From: Marinisporobacter balticus
GTDB taxonomy: Bacteria > Bacillota > Clostridia > Peptostreptococcales > Thermotaleaceae
Direction of reading: 5' to 3'
Length of the DNA: 64,000 nucleotides
Assembly (NCBI RefSeq): GCF_004345705.1
Contig: NZ_SLWV01000023.1
Location: 1 to 64,000, forward strand
The translations under genes were made by a program, and so were the position numbers. Within the stretch, counting starts at the first letter, position 1. The number at the start of each line of letters is the position of its first letter. Positions 17,728 through 27,333 of this stretch are shown here, piece after piece. The notes beneath the pieces are model-generated. The model ran no database searches, was not told the DNA's origin, and was given only the letters and a program-made list of their open reading frames with translations.

Positions 17728-18762
17728 ATGGTGGAGACTTCTATCATGAACGATTTAAAAACCGTATTAAAAGAATATGATCTAGAAGTATATAGCATAA
17801 GAACAGAATCTTATAAGGGGAAAAAGGGTGTATGGTGGGTGCATACGCCAGATGGCTATAAGATTTTAAAAAAGCAAGCTTATGCAGATACAACTTTGAA
17901 ATTTATCATCTCTGCTATGGAGCACTTGATGAATAATGGGATGCATATGCCCAAAATTATCAAAAACAAAACAGGAGATAAATATGCATTATTAGATAAA
18001 ACAGCCTATATAGTAAGCGAAGCGATTGATGGCAGAACATTGGATTATAGTACAGATGAAAATATAAAAAGAATTGTTGCAGAACTGGGTAATTTTCATA
18101 AAGCATCTGTTGGATTTAAACCACCCCAAAGTTGTAAAGTAAGAACACATTTAGGCAAATGGCCAGAAAAATACAAAAAAGAAGTAGATAAGCTAAAAGG
18201 ATATTATGATATAGAGCGAAATAATAAAAATCACTCAGCGTTTGGAGAAGAAATATTGCGAGAATTTCCATACTTCTATAAAAGAATGATCGATGCAATG
18301 AAAGGATTTGACGGAGAGGATTATCATCAGTGGGTAAAAGAAGTTGAAGAGCTTGGTGGTTTATGTCATCAAGACTTTACAGCTGGAAATCTTCTTTTTA
18401 CAGATAAAGATGAAATATATGTATTAGATCCAGATTCAATTACCATTGATATACCCCTTAGAGATATTCGAAAAATTTTAAATAAAATTATGAAAAGGAA
18501 GAAGAAATGGGATTTAGCATTAGTAAAAGATATTTTAAAATGGTATCAAATAAAAAATCCTTTAAAGAAAGAGCAATGGCGGGTTTTAAATCCAACACTA
18601 ACATATCCGCATCTATTTGCAGGAATTATGGGCAAATATTATGAAAAAAGAGAAAAGACTTGGACAGAAAAAAAATATTTAAGTCGATTAAAAGAGATGA
18701 TTCAAATGGATAAATCACAAGAAATAATTATTGAAAACTTTGATGAAATTCTCCCTTTATAA
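17728..18762 (+). CDS. CotS family spore coat protein (first copy)
   Basis: The 344-residue protein belongs to the CotS/CotI group, which has an aminoglycoside phosphotransferase/kinase fold. The Brenner-like motif is LCHQDFTAGNLLF with the following metal-binding aspartate in VLDPDSI; both catalytic positions look intact. In Bacillus such proteins sit in the coat, and CotI-type members can act as kinases. The context of two CotS genes followed by a glycosyltransferase resembles the cotSA-cotS locus. The ATG follows GGAGG. The next gene begins 15 nt after the stop. Confidence 0.85.
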   Translation: MVETSIMNDLKTVLKEYDLEVYSIRTESYKGKKGVWWVHTPDGYKILKKQAYADTTLKFIISAMEHLMNNGMHMPKIIKNKTGDKYALLDKTAYIVSEAIDGRTLDYSTDENIKRIVAELGNFHKASVGFKPPQSCKVRTHLGKWPEKYKKEVDKLKGYYDIERNNKNHSAFGEEILREFPYFYKRMIDAMKGFDGEDYHQWVKEVEELGGLCHQDFTAGNLLFTDKDEIYVLDPDSITIDIPLRDIRKILNKIMKRKKKWDLALVKDILKWYQIKNPLKKEQWRVLNPTLTYPHLFAGIMGKYYEKREKTWTEKKYLSRLKEMIQMDKSQEIIIENFDEILPL

Positions 18763-18777
18763 AAGGAGGTAAAATAA

Positions 18778-19779
18778 GTGAAAGACAATACAGAATTGAA
18801 ACAATTGGCAAAAAACGTATTAGGAAATTATGATATTGTTCCAAATGAGTTAAATATTATTCAAGATAGTGGACTAAAGACATTATGGAAGTTTACCTAT
18901 AATCATCAAGTACAATGTCTAAAAAGACTAAAACATACAAAGGATAAAGCGATGTTCACAGTAAATGCCCAAATTTATATTTATGAGCAGGGTGGAAAGG
19001 TACCAAAAATCTATTTAAATAACACAAAAGAACCTATTACAGAATATAACGATCAATTGTTTGTATTATATGAATGGATTGATTCAAAAGATTTGTACTT
19101 TGATAACAGTTCTGATTTATGTAGCGCATTAGAAGGGTTATCAAAATTTCATGTAACTTCAAAAGGATATGTGCCACCGCAAGAGGCAAAGATATCTTCT
19201 AAACTAGGTAGATGGAATGAGCAATACGAATCTATGAAAAATAGAATGTTAAAGTGGAAAAATGAAGCTCAATTAAAACCACAAAATAAATCCTATGCGA
19301 GTTATCTAAAATATATTGATCCTATTATCAAAATAGCAGATAAGGCAATAAATGATTTAGATAAATCTGCTTACTATTCTTTAACAAATGTAGATCAAAA
19401 AGAGGCCCCTCTATGTCATCAGGATTTTGGGACAGGAAATGTAATTCTTTCAGGAGAGGATGTATATATAATCGATTTAGATGGGGTAACATATGATTTG
19501 GTTGGGCGTGATCTGAGAAAAATCATAGGCAAACGGATGGAAAAGCAAGGAAAATGGGATAGAGAGACCATAAAAAACATATTAAAATGTTATGAAAAAG
19601 GAAATAGATTGACACAGCATGAAAAAGAGATTCTGAAAATAGATTTATTATTTCCGCACTGGTTTTTTGCAAAAGTAAAGAATTTATTTAAAAAGAACAA
19701 ACACGTAAATCCGGGTGAAATAGCGAAAATAGCCCAACTAGAAAAGAGTAAAGTAGATATTTTAAGGGGCTTATTTTAG
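18778..19779 (+). CDS. CotS family spore coat protein (second copy)
   Basis: The 333-residue paralogue of the preceding gene has the same order of motifs: PPQEAKISSKLGRWNEQY (compare PPQSCKVRTHLGKWPEKY in its neighbour), LCHQDFGTGNVIL, and IIDLDGVTYDLVGRDLRKII. The kinase-fold aspartates are kept. Overall similarity to the neighbour is modest, suggesting an old duplication. The GTG start is supported by AAGGAGG. It lies between the first copy and the glycosyltransferase in an apparent operon. Confidence 0.85.
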   Translation: MKDNTELKQLAKNVLGNYDIVPNELNIIQDSGLKTLWKFTYNHQVQCLKRLKHTKDKAMFTVNAQIYIYEQGGKVPKIYLNNTKEPITEYNDQLFVLYEWIDSKDLYFDNSSDLCSALEGLSKFHVTSKGYVPPQEAKISSKLGRWNEQYESMKNRMLKWKNEAQLKPQNKSYASYLKYIDPIIKIADKAINDLDKSAYYSLTNVDQKEAPLCHQDFGTGNVILSGEDVYIIDLDGVTYDLVGRDLRKIIGKRMEKQGKWDRETIKNILKCYEKGNRLTQHEKEILKIDLLFPHWFFAKVKNLFKKNKHVNPGEIAKIAQLEKSKVDILRGLF

Positions 19780-19791
19780 AGGAGGATTGTT

Positions 19792-20931
19792 GTGAAGATC
19801 GCACTTATTTGTACAGAAAAACTTCCCGTTCCGCCTATATTAGGAGGCGCGATTCAAATATATATTGATGCTTTATTACCTATTTTATCAAAGTATCATG
19901 AAATCACGTTGTTTAGTTTGCATAATAGCAAATTGAAAAATAAAGAGAAAAAAGGAAAGGTAAGATATATTCGTGTATCAGGAAAAACAGGGGATCAATA
20001 TATTAACAACATTAAAAAGGAAATTTCAAAAGAAAAGTTTGACTTAATCCATGTATTTAATAGACCCCTTTGGGTACTTAGAATCAATGATGTAGCAGAG
20101 GGGAGACCTATAAGTCTTAGCCTTCATAATGAAATGTTTGCACCTAAAAAAATTGATCAAGAGAGAGGAATAAAGTGTATAGAACGTGTAAGCTTTATTA
20201 GCACGGTTAGTAAATTTATTGCAGATGATGTAGTGAACATGTATCCTTGTGCAAAAGATAAAATATATCCTGTTTATTCTGCAGTGGATTTAAATACATT
20301 AAAACCGTTTTGGCATGAAGATGTAAAGCAAGATCGAGAAGATATGAAAAAGAAATATGGATTAGAAAATCATAAAGTAATCATTAATGTAGGTCGTTTA
20401 TCTAAGAAAAAAGGTACCCATATTGTATTAAAAGCCATGGAAAAAGTGATGAACCATTATCCGAATACGGCACTTATTCTTGTAGGAAGCAAGTGGTATG
20501 GAAGCAATGCAACAGATATTTATGTAAAAAAAGTACAGGAATTTTCAAAAAAATTAAAAGGTCCTGTGATCTTCACTGGATTTTTACCCCCTGCTGAAAT
20601 ACCCAAATATTATAACATAGGAGATATATTCATATGTGCCTCCCAATGGACAGAACCCCTAGCCCGTGTTCATTATGAAGCTATGGCAGCAGGGCTACCT
20701 ATTATTACTACTGATAGAGGTGGAAATGCGGAAGTTATTGAGGAAAATGTTAATGGAATAGCGATCAAAGAATATGATAATCCAGATGTAATGGAAGAAA
20801 AAATCGTTCACCTTTTAGAAAATGAAGATGTTGCGCTAAACATGGGAAAAATGGGACGAAAATTTGCAGAAGAAAGATACCATTGGAAGCGCGTAGCTGA
20901 TGATTTATTACGTCTTTTTGAAAGTATATAA
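19792..20931 (+). CDS. GT4 family glycosyltransferase, CotSA-like
   Basis: The 379-residue GT-B fold enzyme has an N-terminal acceptor domain (LPVPPILGGAIQIYI) and a C-terminal nucleotide-sugar domain with NVGRLSKKKGTHIVLKAM and the EX7E-type motif in EPLARVHYEAMAAGLPIITTDRGGNAEVIEENVNG. It resembles CotSA, a coat-associated glycosyltransferase encoded beside CotS in Bacillus, and presumably builds a spore coat glycan. A GTG start follows AGGAGG. It is the last gene of the unit, which ends at a terminator. Confidence 0.87.
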   Translation: MKIALICTEKLPVPPILGGAIQIYIDALLPILSKYHEITLFSLHNSKLKNKEKKGKVRYIRVSGKTGDQYINNIKKEISKEKFDLIHVFNRPLWVLRINDVAEGRPISLSLHNEMFAPKKIDQERGIKCIERVSFISTVSKFIADDVVNMYPCAKDKIYPVYSAVDLNTLKPFWHEDVKQDREDMKKKYGLENHKVIINVGRLSKKKGTHIVLKAMEKVMNHYPNTALILVGSKWYGSNATDIYVKKVQEFSKKLKGPVIFTGFLPPAEIPKYYNIGDIFICASQWTEPLARVHYEAMAAGLPIITTDRGGNAEVIEENVNGIAIKEYDNPDVMEEKIVHLLENEDVALNMGKMGRKFAEERYHWKRVADDLLRLFESI

Positions 20932-20942
20932 AGGAATCTGGA

Positions 20943-20974
20943 GGTACTGAGGTTTAAAGCTTCGGTATCTTTTT
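20943..20974 (+). terminator. Terminator of the coat gene unit
   Basis: An 11-bp stem with several G-U pairs (20943-20953 with 20959-20969) is followed by TTTTT. Confidence 0.65.
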
Positions 20975-21085
20975 AATTATTTTGAAATTATAGATTTTAA
21001 AGTATGTGAATTTTTTATTTTTTTATAAAAATTGAATAATATCCCATAATCGTATAAAATAGTAATTAGTAAAGGGGGGGTTAGA

Positions 21086-21529
21086 ATGAAAAAAATTGGT
21101 ATTATCATCTGTGGTCGTTATCAAAACTGTGGTGGGGGAAAATGTTTACGCGCATTAAAAGAACATACTGGAGGTTTTTCAGTATATCCAAAAGAAGAAG
21201 AATTAGAACTTGTAGGATATTCATATTGTGGTGGATGTCCCGGTGGGAATATTGAATATGTACCACAAGAAATGATAAAAAATGGTGCGGAGGTAATTCA
21301 TTTAGCAACGGGTATGGTTGTTGGATATCCTCCCTGTCCAAGAATAAACCACTTTAAGGAGTTTATTGAAAATCATTATAATACACCTGTTGTAGTTGGA
21401 ACCCATCCAATTCCAATGAAATATTATAATACACATAAAAATTTATCATTTTGGAATAAAATGAATATGGGTTCTATCGTAAAGCATCTGATGGAAGAAG
21501 ATGAAAGTATGATGAAAGCATACGATTAA
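21086..21529 (+). CDS. CGGC domain protein, probably metal-binding
   Basis: The 147-residue protein has CGRYQNCGGGKCLRAL at the N-terminus and YSYCGGCPGGN and GYPPCPRI further on, the cysteine pattern of the CGGC domain family. These cysteines probably bind a metal or an Fe-S centre. The cellular role is not known. A strong AAAGGGGGG site precedes the ATG. The C-terminus MEEDESMMKAYD is acidic. No operon partner is evident. Confidence 0.82.
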   Translation: MKKIGIIICGRYQNCGGGKCLRALKEHTGGFSVYPKEEELELVGYSYCGGCPGGNIEYVPQEMIKNGAEVIHLATGMVVGYPPCPRINHFKEFIENHYNTPVVVGTHPIPMKYYNTHKNLSFWNKMNMGSIVKHLMEEDESMMKAYD

Positions 21530-21592
21530 GAGCAATTCTTTAAATGGTACATAGAATCGTTGGCTTTTAAAAACGAAAAAGGTAGGATAATA

Positions 21593-22192
21593 ATGAAGAA
21601 ACAAATAGAGAAACTGATAAAATCTAAGATGGTGAAAACCATATTTTATATATGGTTTCTATCATTTTTCATGATAGAAGGGTTAATCATATTCAATGGA
21701 AATTTAGAGCACAACCAAGAAACAGAGTATGTGGTCGTATTAGGAGCAGGATTAAAGGGAGAAAGATTATCATTAACTTTATTAGATCGAATGAGCAAGT
21801 GCTTAGAATATATGAATGATCATCCAGATGTGAAAGTAGTAGTAAGTGGAGGACAAGGTAGAGGAGAAGATATAGCTGAAGCTGAAGCGATGAAAAGATT
21901 TTTAATAAAAAGAGGAATAAGAGAGAATAGAGTTGTGAAAGAGGACCAATCAACCAGTACATTAGAAAATATTAAATTTACAAAAGAGAAGTTAAAAAAA
22001 ATAGAAAAAAGAGAAATACATGAAATTATTATCATCACAAATCGGTTTCATTTGTTTCGGGCAAAGCTATTAGCGAAGAGGAATGGAATCGTTGCATATG
22101 GTGTACCTAGTAAAACGAGGGTATATTTAATGCCTAAATATTATTTCAGAGAATATTTTGCAGTGATCAAATCAGTTATTTTAGATCGATAG
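21593..22192 (+). CDS. YdcF/SanA-like DUF218 family membrane protein
   Basis: The 199-residue protein has one N-terminal membrane segment (IFYIWFLSFFMIEGLIIFNG) and a DUF218 domain with VVVLGAGLKGERLSLTLLDRM, VVVSGGQGRGEDIAEAEAM and the motif DQSTSTLENIKFTKE. Family members act in or near the envelope, and some affect envelope precursor cycling; the reaction is unknown. ATG 21593 is preferred over the upstream in-frame TTG at 21560, which has no ribosome site. It converges on ugd. Confidence 0.85.
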   Translation: MKKQIEKLIKSKMVKTIFYIWFLSFFMIEGLIIFNGNLEHNQETEYVVVLGAGLKGERLSLTLLDRMSKCLEYMNDHPDVKVVVSGGQGRGEDIAEAEAMKRFLIKRGIRENRVVKEDQSTSTLENIKFTKEKLKKIEKREIHEIIIITNRFHLFRAKLLAKRNGIVAYGVPSKTRVYLMPKYYFREYFAVIKSVILDR

Positions 22193-22227
22193 CCATGTGG
22201 AAAAATAAAAATTTTTATAAAAGAAAG

Positions 22228-22250
22228 AGCTAGGGAAACCCTAGCTTTTC
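22228..22250. terminator. Terminator between converging genes (mainly for ugd)
   Basis: AGCTAGGG (22228-22235) pairs with CCCTAGCT (22239-22246). Read on the minus strand it is followed by a T-rich stretch. It overlaps the ugd stop codon. Confidence 0.75.
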
Positions 22251-23545
22251 AAAGATCCATTTCCTACGCTATAATAAATGATACGATTTTCCTTTACTTT
22301 TTCTAATTTAAATATATTTCTTCCATCAATAATCATTGGAACTTGCATTTTTTCTTTAAGGAGCGTCAAGTTTAGGTTGTAAAATTCTTGCCAATCTGTG
22401 CATATAATGGCACAGATTGAATTTGTAAGACTATCATATACGTTACTGCAATATTTTATATGAGGAAATATTTTTTTTACTTCATCTGAAGCAATTGGAT
22501 CATAGGTTTGTACAGTAACTCCTCTTTTTATGAGTTCATGGATGATATAAAGGGAAGGGGATTCACGAATATCATCTGTGTTTGCTTTAAAGGTAAGACC
22601 TAAAACAGATATAGTTTTGCCTTTTATATCACCATAGTGATCTAATAAGATATGAATTGGTAATATTCTTTGATCTTCATTTACGGCTACTGCACTTTTT
22701 ACGATTTTAAGATCACACCCATGGGTTTTAGCTATTTTTATCAAAGCTTTTGTATCCTTTGGAAAACATGATCCGCCAAAGCCAATACCAGCTTTTAAAA
22801 ATTGTGGAGAGATTCTTTTGTCTAACCCCAACGCATAAGATATCGTATCAATATCTGCGCCTACTTTATTGCAAAGATTTGCAATTTCATTGATAAAAGA
22901 AATTTTGGTTGATAGAAATGCATTTGAAGCATATTTTATCAACTCAGCAGTTTCAGGAGTTGTAAAGATCATTTCTATATGAAAAGGTGCATATAACTTT
23001 TCTAGTATTTCTTTTAATTTTTGAGAATCAGAACCGATGACGATTTTATCCCCATGAAGAAAATCAAATATTGCTTTTCCTTCTCTTAAAAATTCGGGAT
23101 TAGAAACTACATCAAAATTTTTTTCGGAGACACCTTTTTGTACAAGCAATTCTTTTATATATTTCTGCGTACCTACAGGGACGGTACTTTTATTTATGAT
23201 TATTTTATAGTCATGAATAAATTTAGAAAGTTGGCAGATGACTTCGTTTATTTGTGTCATATCTACACCACCATCATCATTAGGAGGTGTTCCTACTGCA
23301 ATAAAAAGAATATCTGATTGGTTTACAGTTTCTTGTAGATCATTTGTAAAAACGATATTTTTATTATCTAGACATTCGTGCAATAAGCTTTCTAAATCTT
23401 CTTCAAATATTGTGGGTACTCCTTTATTTAATTGATTAATTTTTTTTATATCATTATCCATGCAAATTACATGGTTTTCCATATGTGCAAATGCTAGAGA
23501 TGTAATTAATCCTACATAGCCAGCACCGACAACACCTATATGCAT
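22241..23545 (-). CDS. ugd: UDP-glucose 6-dehydrogenase
   Basis: The 434-residue enzyme oxidises UDP-glucose to UDP-glucuronate with two NAD. It has the N-terminal GAGYVGL dinucleotide motif, the conserved NPEFLREG, FINEIANLC and the catalytic cysteine in GIGFGGSCFPKDTKAL, and the C-terminal UDP-binding domain starting near LGLTFKANTDDIRESPS. Length is typical. The product could feed the epimerase encoded at 16.4-17.4 kb. The gene is alone on the minus strand. Confidence 0.95.
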   Translation of the reverse strand: MHIGVVGAGYVGLITSLAFAHMENHVICMDNDIKKINQLNKGVPTIFEEDLESLLHECLDNKNIVFTNDLQETVNQSDILFIAVGTPPNDDGGVDMTQINEVICQLSKFIHDYKIIINKSTVPVGTQKYIKELLVQKGVSEKNFDVVSNPEFLREGKAIFDFLHGDKIVIGSDSQKLKEILEKLYAPFHIEMIFTTPETAELIKYASNAFLSTKISFINEIANLCNKVGADIDTISYALGLDKRISPQFLKAGIGFGGSCFPKDTKALIKIAKTHGCDLKIVKSAVAVNEDQRILPIHILLDHYGDIKGKTISVLGLTFKANTDDIRESPSLYIIHELIKRGVTVQTYDPIASDEVKKIFPHIKYCSNVYDSLTNSICAIICTDWQEFYNLNLTLLKEKMQVPMIIDGRNIFKLEKVKENRIIYYSVGNGSLKS

Positions 23546-23860
23546 ATGATCACCTTCTTAAACTTTTTATGAGATTGCTTATTTAAAGATAATTTAAAAT
23601 TAAGTTTACGAATCTTGTTCATTATTTGGTTATTCCTTTAAAAGGATAGAATGCTAATCGTTACAATGTTTTAAAGTGGAAGAAAAACACTTATGAAATT
23701 AAATGAAAATTTATAGATACTAATATATTATATGGAAAAAGTCAGTATGAGTGATAGGTTGCAATTTAATGATATAAAAAAATTAACTATTTGATTTTTT
23801 AGACATATTTTGATAAATTAAATATTAGTTATTGAAATACCCAATTAAGGGGGAGATTAT

Positions 23861-23947
23861 ATGAGACGAACTCCAATAAGTGAGGTAAAAGAAGGTGTTT
23901 TTTTAGGGCAAACTTTATTAGCCAAAGGGATAAAGCTTACTGAATAA
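23861..23947 (+). pseudogene. Decayed duplicate of the 5' end of the HD-GYP gene
   Basis: A 28-codon ORF with its own GGGGGAG site reads MRRTPISEVKEGVFLGQTL then LAKGIKLTE and TAA. It aligns with the start of the downstream HD-GYP protein (MRLVPIDAVKEGAFLAQTI ... LSKGVKINE) with about ten residues missing in the middle. This looks like a remnant of a tandem duplication with an internal deletion and early stop. It could still be translated as a tiny peptide. The rest of the intergenic stretch (23546-23860) shows no gene. Confidence 0.7.
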
Positions 23948-23980
23948 GAAAGTTTATAATATATAGGGAGGGGGCACTGT

Positions 23981-25087
23981 ATGAGATTAGTGCCAATCGA
24001 TGCAGTAAAAGAAGGGGCATTTTTAGCCCAAACAATATACAACGAAAAAGGACAAATTTTATTATCAAAAGGTGTAAAAATAAATGAACGGTTAAAAGCG
24101 AAAGTAAGAGAACAAGGTTTTTGTTCTATTTATATAATCGATGAATATAGTCAAGGAGAATTAGATGATATTATAAAGCCACAAGTAAGGCAAAAGGCTG
24201 TTGCTACGATAAGAGGGGCATTAAATGTATTTGCCGATATAGACAATGATCATTTAAATACTTTTCAAAAGAAAAAACTTGAAAAAGAAAGTGAACAGCA
24301 ATTACAAAGTATGCAGGAAGTAGCAAAACTGATTGTTGATGATGTATTTACACAAAAAGAGATTATGATTAATCTTGTTGATATCAAAAGTGCAGATAAT
24401 TATACCTATAATCATAGTGTGAATACGGGAATTTTGGCTTTGATTCTAGGCATTGGTTATGGGTTAAATAAAAATGATCTTTATGATTTGACAATGGGAA
24501 CAATTCTTCATGATGCAGGAAAAATGTTTATACCGAAGGAAATATTAAATGAAAAGGGGAAGTTAGATCCTGATAAGTATAAAATTATAAAAGAGCATAC
24601 AACCAGAGGATTTAACTATTTAAAAGATAATACAAATATAAATGGAAAGATTAGACTTATTTCATTACAGCATCATGAAAAAATTGATGGGACAGGGTAT
24701 CCCTATGGGATACAGGATACACAGATTTATAGTTTAGCTAAAATAGCAGCCATTGCAGATGTGTATGATGCCTTGACTTCAGACAGACCTTATAGAAAGG
24801 CGCTACCGCCAAATGAGGCTATAGAATATATCATGGGTTCAGGAGGGCGACATTTTGATATGGATTTGGTGAAAGTTTTTATAAAAAAAGTAAATCCATA
24901 TCCAGTAGGAACGATGGTATACTTAAGCAATAATAGTATCGCAATCGTAGAAGCGATTAATAATCTATATACATTAAGACCCATTGTGAAAGTCCTTAAA
25001 CAAGAGGGGAAAATTGTGGAACCTTTTTTGTGTGACTTAAAAAAAGAAAATAATATTGTAATAGCAGGCATCTGCTATGAATTATAA
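23981..25087 (+). CDS. HD-GYP domain protein, probable cyclic-di-GMP phosphodiesterase
   Basis: The 368-residue soluble protein has an N-terminal segment of the DUF3391-like type (VPIDAVKEGAFLAQTIYNEKGQILLSKGVKI), then an HD-GYP domain with HSVNTGILAL, the metal-binding LHDAGK near residue 176, HHEKIDGTGYPYG near residue 230, and DVYDALTSDRPYRKALPPNEA. All HD-GYP signature residues are present, so hydrolysis of cyclic di-GMP is likely. The ATG follows AGGGAGGGGG. A decayed copy of its 5' end lies just upstream. Confidence 0.92.
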   Translation: MRLVPIDAVKEGAFLAQTIYNEKGQILLSKGVKINERLKAKVREQGFCSIYIIDEYSQGELDDIIKPQVRQKAVATIRGALNVFADIDNDHLNTFQKKKLEKESEQQLQSMQEVAKLIVDDVFTQKEIMINLVDIKSADNYTYNHSVNTGILALILGIGYGLNKNDLYDLTMGTILHDAGKMFIPKEILNEKGKLDPDKYKIIKEHTTRGFNYLKDNTNINGKIRLISLQHHEKIDGTGYPYGIQDTQIYSLAKIAAIADVYDALTSDRPYRKALPPNEAIEYIMGSGGRHFDMDLVKVFIKKVNPYPVGTMVYLSNNSIAIVEAINNLYTLRPIVKVLKQEGKIVEPFLCDLKKENNIVIAGICYEL

Positions 25088-25244
25088 TATGGGAGGTAGT
25101 ACTAGAGCCTTTATTATAAAGTGGGGCTATCTCTATTATCATGCCATAAACAAAGAACTTGACTTGTAAATAAGTTCATGAGACGATGAATCTGGAAAAT
25201 ACTTTAAATAACAAATTATGAAATAAATTGGAGGAGGGGAAGAA

Positions 25245-26150
25245 ATGAGTACAGTGGCAAAAGGGATAAATAAAAGAAGGGGGTTATATGCAGATCTTTC
25301 ATTACTTTTGGTAGCCATTATTTGGGGTGGTGGATTTATTGTAACGAAGGATATATTAGATATACTTACACCCTTTTATATGAATGCTTTGCGTTTTACG
25401 GTAGCCTCTGTTACTTTGGCAATTATATTTTGGAAAAAAACAATAAAAATAACAAAGAAGGATTTAAAATATGGATCGATTGTAGGTATGTTTCTTTGGA
25501 TCGCATTTATTACACAAACAATAGGACTTCAGTATACAACCGTTAGTAAATCAGCTTTCTTAACAGGAACAAATGTGGTGATTGTACCGTTTCTGGTATG
25601 GATGGTTACCAAAAAATGTCCGGATCTTTATGGAATGCTTGGCGCTTTTTTTAGTGTTATAGGAATTGGGTTACTTACGTATCAAGGAGGATTAAATATT
25701 GAAATAGGAGATGCGCTTACACTTGTTTGTGCAATATTTTTTGCAGCACACATTACTTCTGTAGGGCATTTTGCAGAGAATGTAGATCCTATTATTCTTG
25801 CCATTATACAGATGGGTGTAACAGGAATACTTAGTTTAATGGGTGCGTTCATTTTTGAGACGACACCCCAATTTACAGGAAATGTAGTTGATTTAACTAG
25901 TTCACTTAGTTATATGACGTTTGTATCTACGATGGGTGCGTTCTTCATTCAAAATGTAGCACAAAAATATACAGTATCTACGCATGCAGCGATTATCTTA
26001 TCATTAGAATCTGTATTTGGTACCCTGTTTGGGGTGATGCTTATGGGAGACATTTTAAATGGAACGATGATCATAGGTTGTGTGCTGATATTTTGTGCGA
26101 TTATCATTGCAGAAACAAAACTTAGCTTCTTGTTTCCTAAAAAAGAATAA
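25245..26150 (+). CDS. EamA/DMT family transporter
   Basis: The 301-residue protein has ten predicted membrane segments in two EamA repeats, starting LLLVAIIWGGGFIVTKDIL and, in the second half, LSLESVFGTLFGVMLMGD, both family signatures. DMT permeases typically export amino acids or other metabolites; the substrate cannot be predicted. GGAGGAGG precedes the ATG. It is followed after 106 nt by the malate/tartrate-type dehydrogenase gene without a clear terminator. Confidence 0.9.
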   Translation: MSTVAKGINKRRGLYADLSLLLVAIIWGGGFIVTKDILDILTPFYMNALRFTVASVTLAIIFWKKTIKITKKDLKYGSIVGMFLWIAFITQTIGLQYTTVSKSAFLTGTNVVIVPFLVWMVTKKCPDLYGMLGAFFSVIGIGLLTYQGGLNIEIGDALTLVCAIFFAAHITSVGHFAENVDPIILAIIQMGVTGILSLMGAFIFETTPQFTGNVVDLTSSLSYMTFVSTMGAFFIQNVAQKYTVSTHAAIILSLESVFGTLFGVMLMGDILNGTMIIGCVLIFCAIIIAETKLSFLFPKKE

Positions 26151-26256
26151 CAAAAATGATTATCATAAATTTATTGTATTAAATGGATAAAAAAGATATA
26201 GTAGAATAATAAACTTTTCAGAAAATAGTGTTAGATACTATGAGGAGGAAAATAGG

Positions 26257-27333
26257 ATGAAAAACTACAAAATAGCAGTGATTCCAGGGGATGGAATAGG
26301 GATAGAAGTCATGAATGAAGGGATAAAAGTATTAAACACCTTATCTAAATTAAATAAGGATATTGCATTTAACTTTGATTGGTATGATTGGGGTTGTGAA
26401 TATTATTTAAAACATGGAAAAATGATGGATGAAGATGGACTAGAGAAGCTTAAAAAATATGATGCAATATTGCTTGGTGCAGTAGGATTTCCTGGTGTTC
26501 CTGATCATATTTCTCTTCGTGATCTACTATTAAAAATAAGACAAGGTTTTAATCAATATATCAATCTAAGACCGATTAAGCTTTTAACCGCACAAGATTG
26601 CCCTTTGAAAAATAAGAAAGTAGAAGACATAGATATGGTTTTTGTTAGAGAAAATACAGAAGGAGAATATGCTGGTGTAGGAGGGTTTCAAAGAGAAGGA
26701 ACGAAGGACGAAGTAGCACTACAAACGAGTGTATTTACAAGAAAAACGACAGAAAAGGTAATGGAATATGCTTTTCAATTAGCAAAGAGTAGAAAAAAAT
26801 TAAATAAAGTTACGAGTGTAACAAAATCTAATGCACTAAACTATAGTATGGTTTTTTGGGATAGAATATTTAAGGAAAAATCAAATGTATATACTGATAT
26901 AAAAACAGAATCGTTTCATGTGGATGCGACATCTATGTATATGCTTCAGCGTCCAGAAAGCTTTGATGTGGTAGTTGCATCTAACCTTTTCGGAGATATT
27001 CTTACAGACTTAGGGGCAACCCTTCAAGGAGGACTTGGATTTGCTGCTGGAGCAAATATAAACCCTGAGAGAGAATATCCATCTATGTTTGAGCCTGTAC
27101 ATGGTTCAGCACCTGAAATTGCAGGGAAGGGACTTGCAAATCCTATTGCAATGATATGGACTGCAAAAATGATGTTAGATTTCTTAGGGCATGAAGATCT
27201 AGGAGAAAGAATCATGAAGAGTATTGTTGAAGCTTTAAATAACAGAGAAAAATTAACACCCGATTTAGGTGGAAGTGGGACCACAAATGAAGTTGGAGAT
27301 AGAATTTGTAAGATAATAGAAAATATAGGATAA
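26257..27333 (+). CDS. Tartrate/D-malate dehydrogenase family beta-decarboxylating enzyme
   Basis: The 358-residue protein belongs to the isocitrate/isopropylmalate dehydrogenase superfamily: IPGDGIGIEV at the N-terminus, VRENTEGEYAGVGG as the substrate-site motif, NLFGDILTDLGATLQGGLGFAAGANI with metal-binding aspartates, and EPVHGSAPEIAGKGLANPIA. The ENTEGEYAG motif and FQREG context fit tartrate dehydrogenase/D-malate dehydrogenase rather than LeuB. It would oxidise and decarboxylate D-malate, tartrate or a related 2-hydroxyacid with NAD. No leu genes are nearby, in line with a catabolic role. Confidence 0.85.
   Translation: MKNYKIAVIPGDGIGIEVMNEGIKVLNTLSKLNKDIAFNFDWYDWGCEYYLKHGKMMDEDGLEKLKKYDAILLGAVGFPGVPDHISLRDLLLKIRQGFNQYINLRPIKLLTAQDCPLKNKKVEDIDMVFVRENTEGEYAGVGGFQREGTKDEVALQTSVFTRKTTEKVMEYAFQLAKSRKKLNKVTSVTKSNALNYSMVFWDRIFKEKSNVYTDIKTESFHVDATSMYMLQRPESFDVVVASNLFGDILTDLGATLQGGLGFAAGANINPEREYPSMFEPVHGSAPEIAGKGLANPIAMIWTAKMMLDFLGHEDLGERIMKSIVEALNNREKLTPDLGGSGTTNEVGDRICKIIENIG

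Noticed and set aside
17343..17798. 151-codon minus-strand ORF over the coat gene region
   Set aside because: Spans three plus-strand gene parts; leucine-rich from the reverse of GAA repeats.
25088..25244. Possible riboswitch between the HD-GYP and EamA genes
   Set aside because: Only weak short pairings are present and no conserved core that I recognise.
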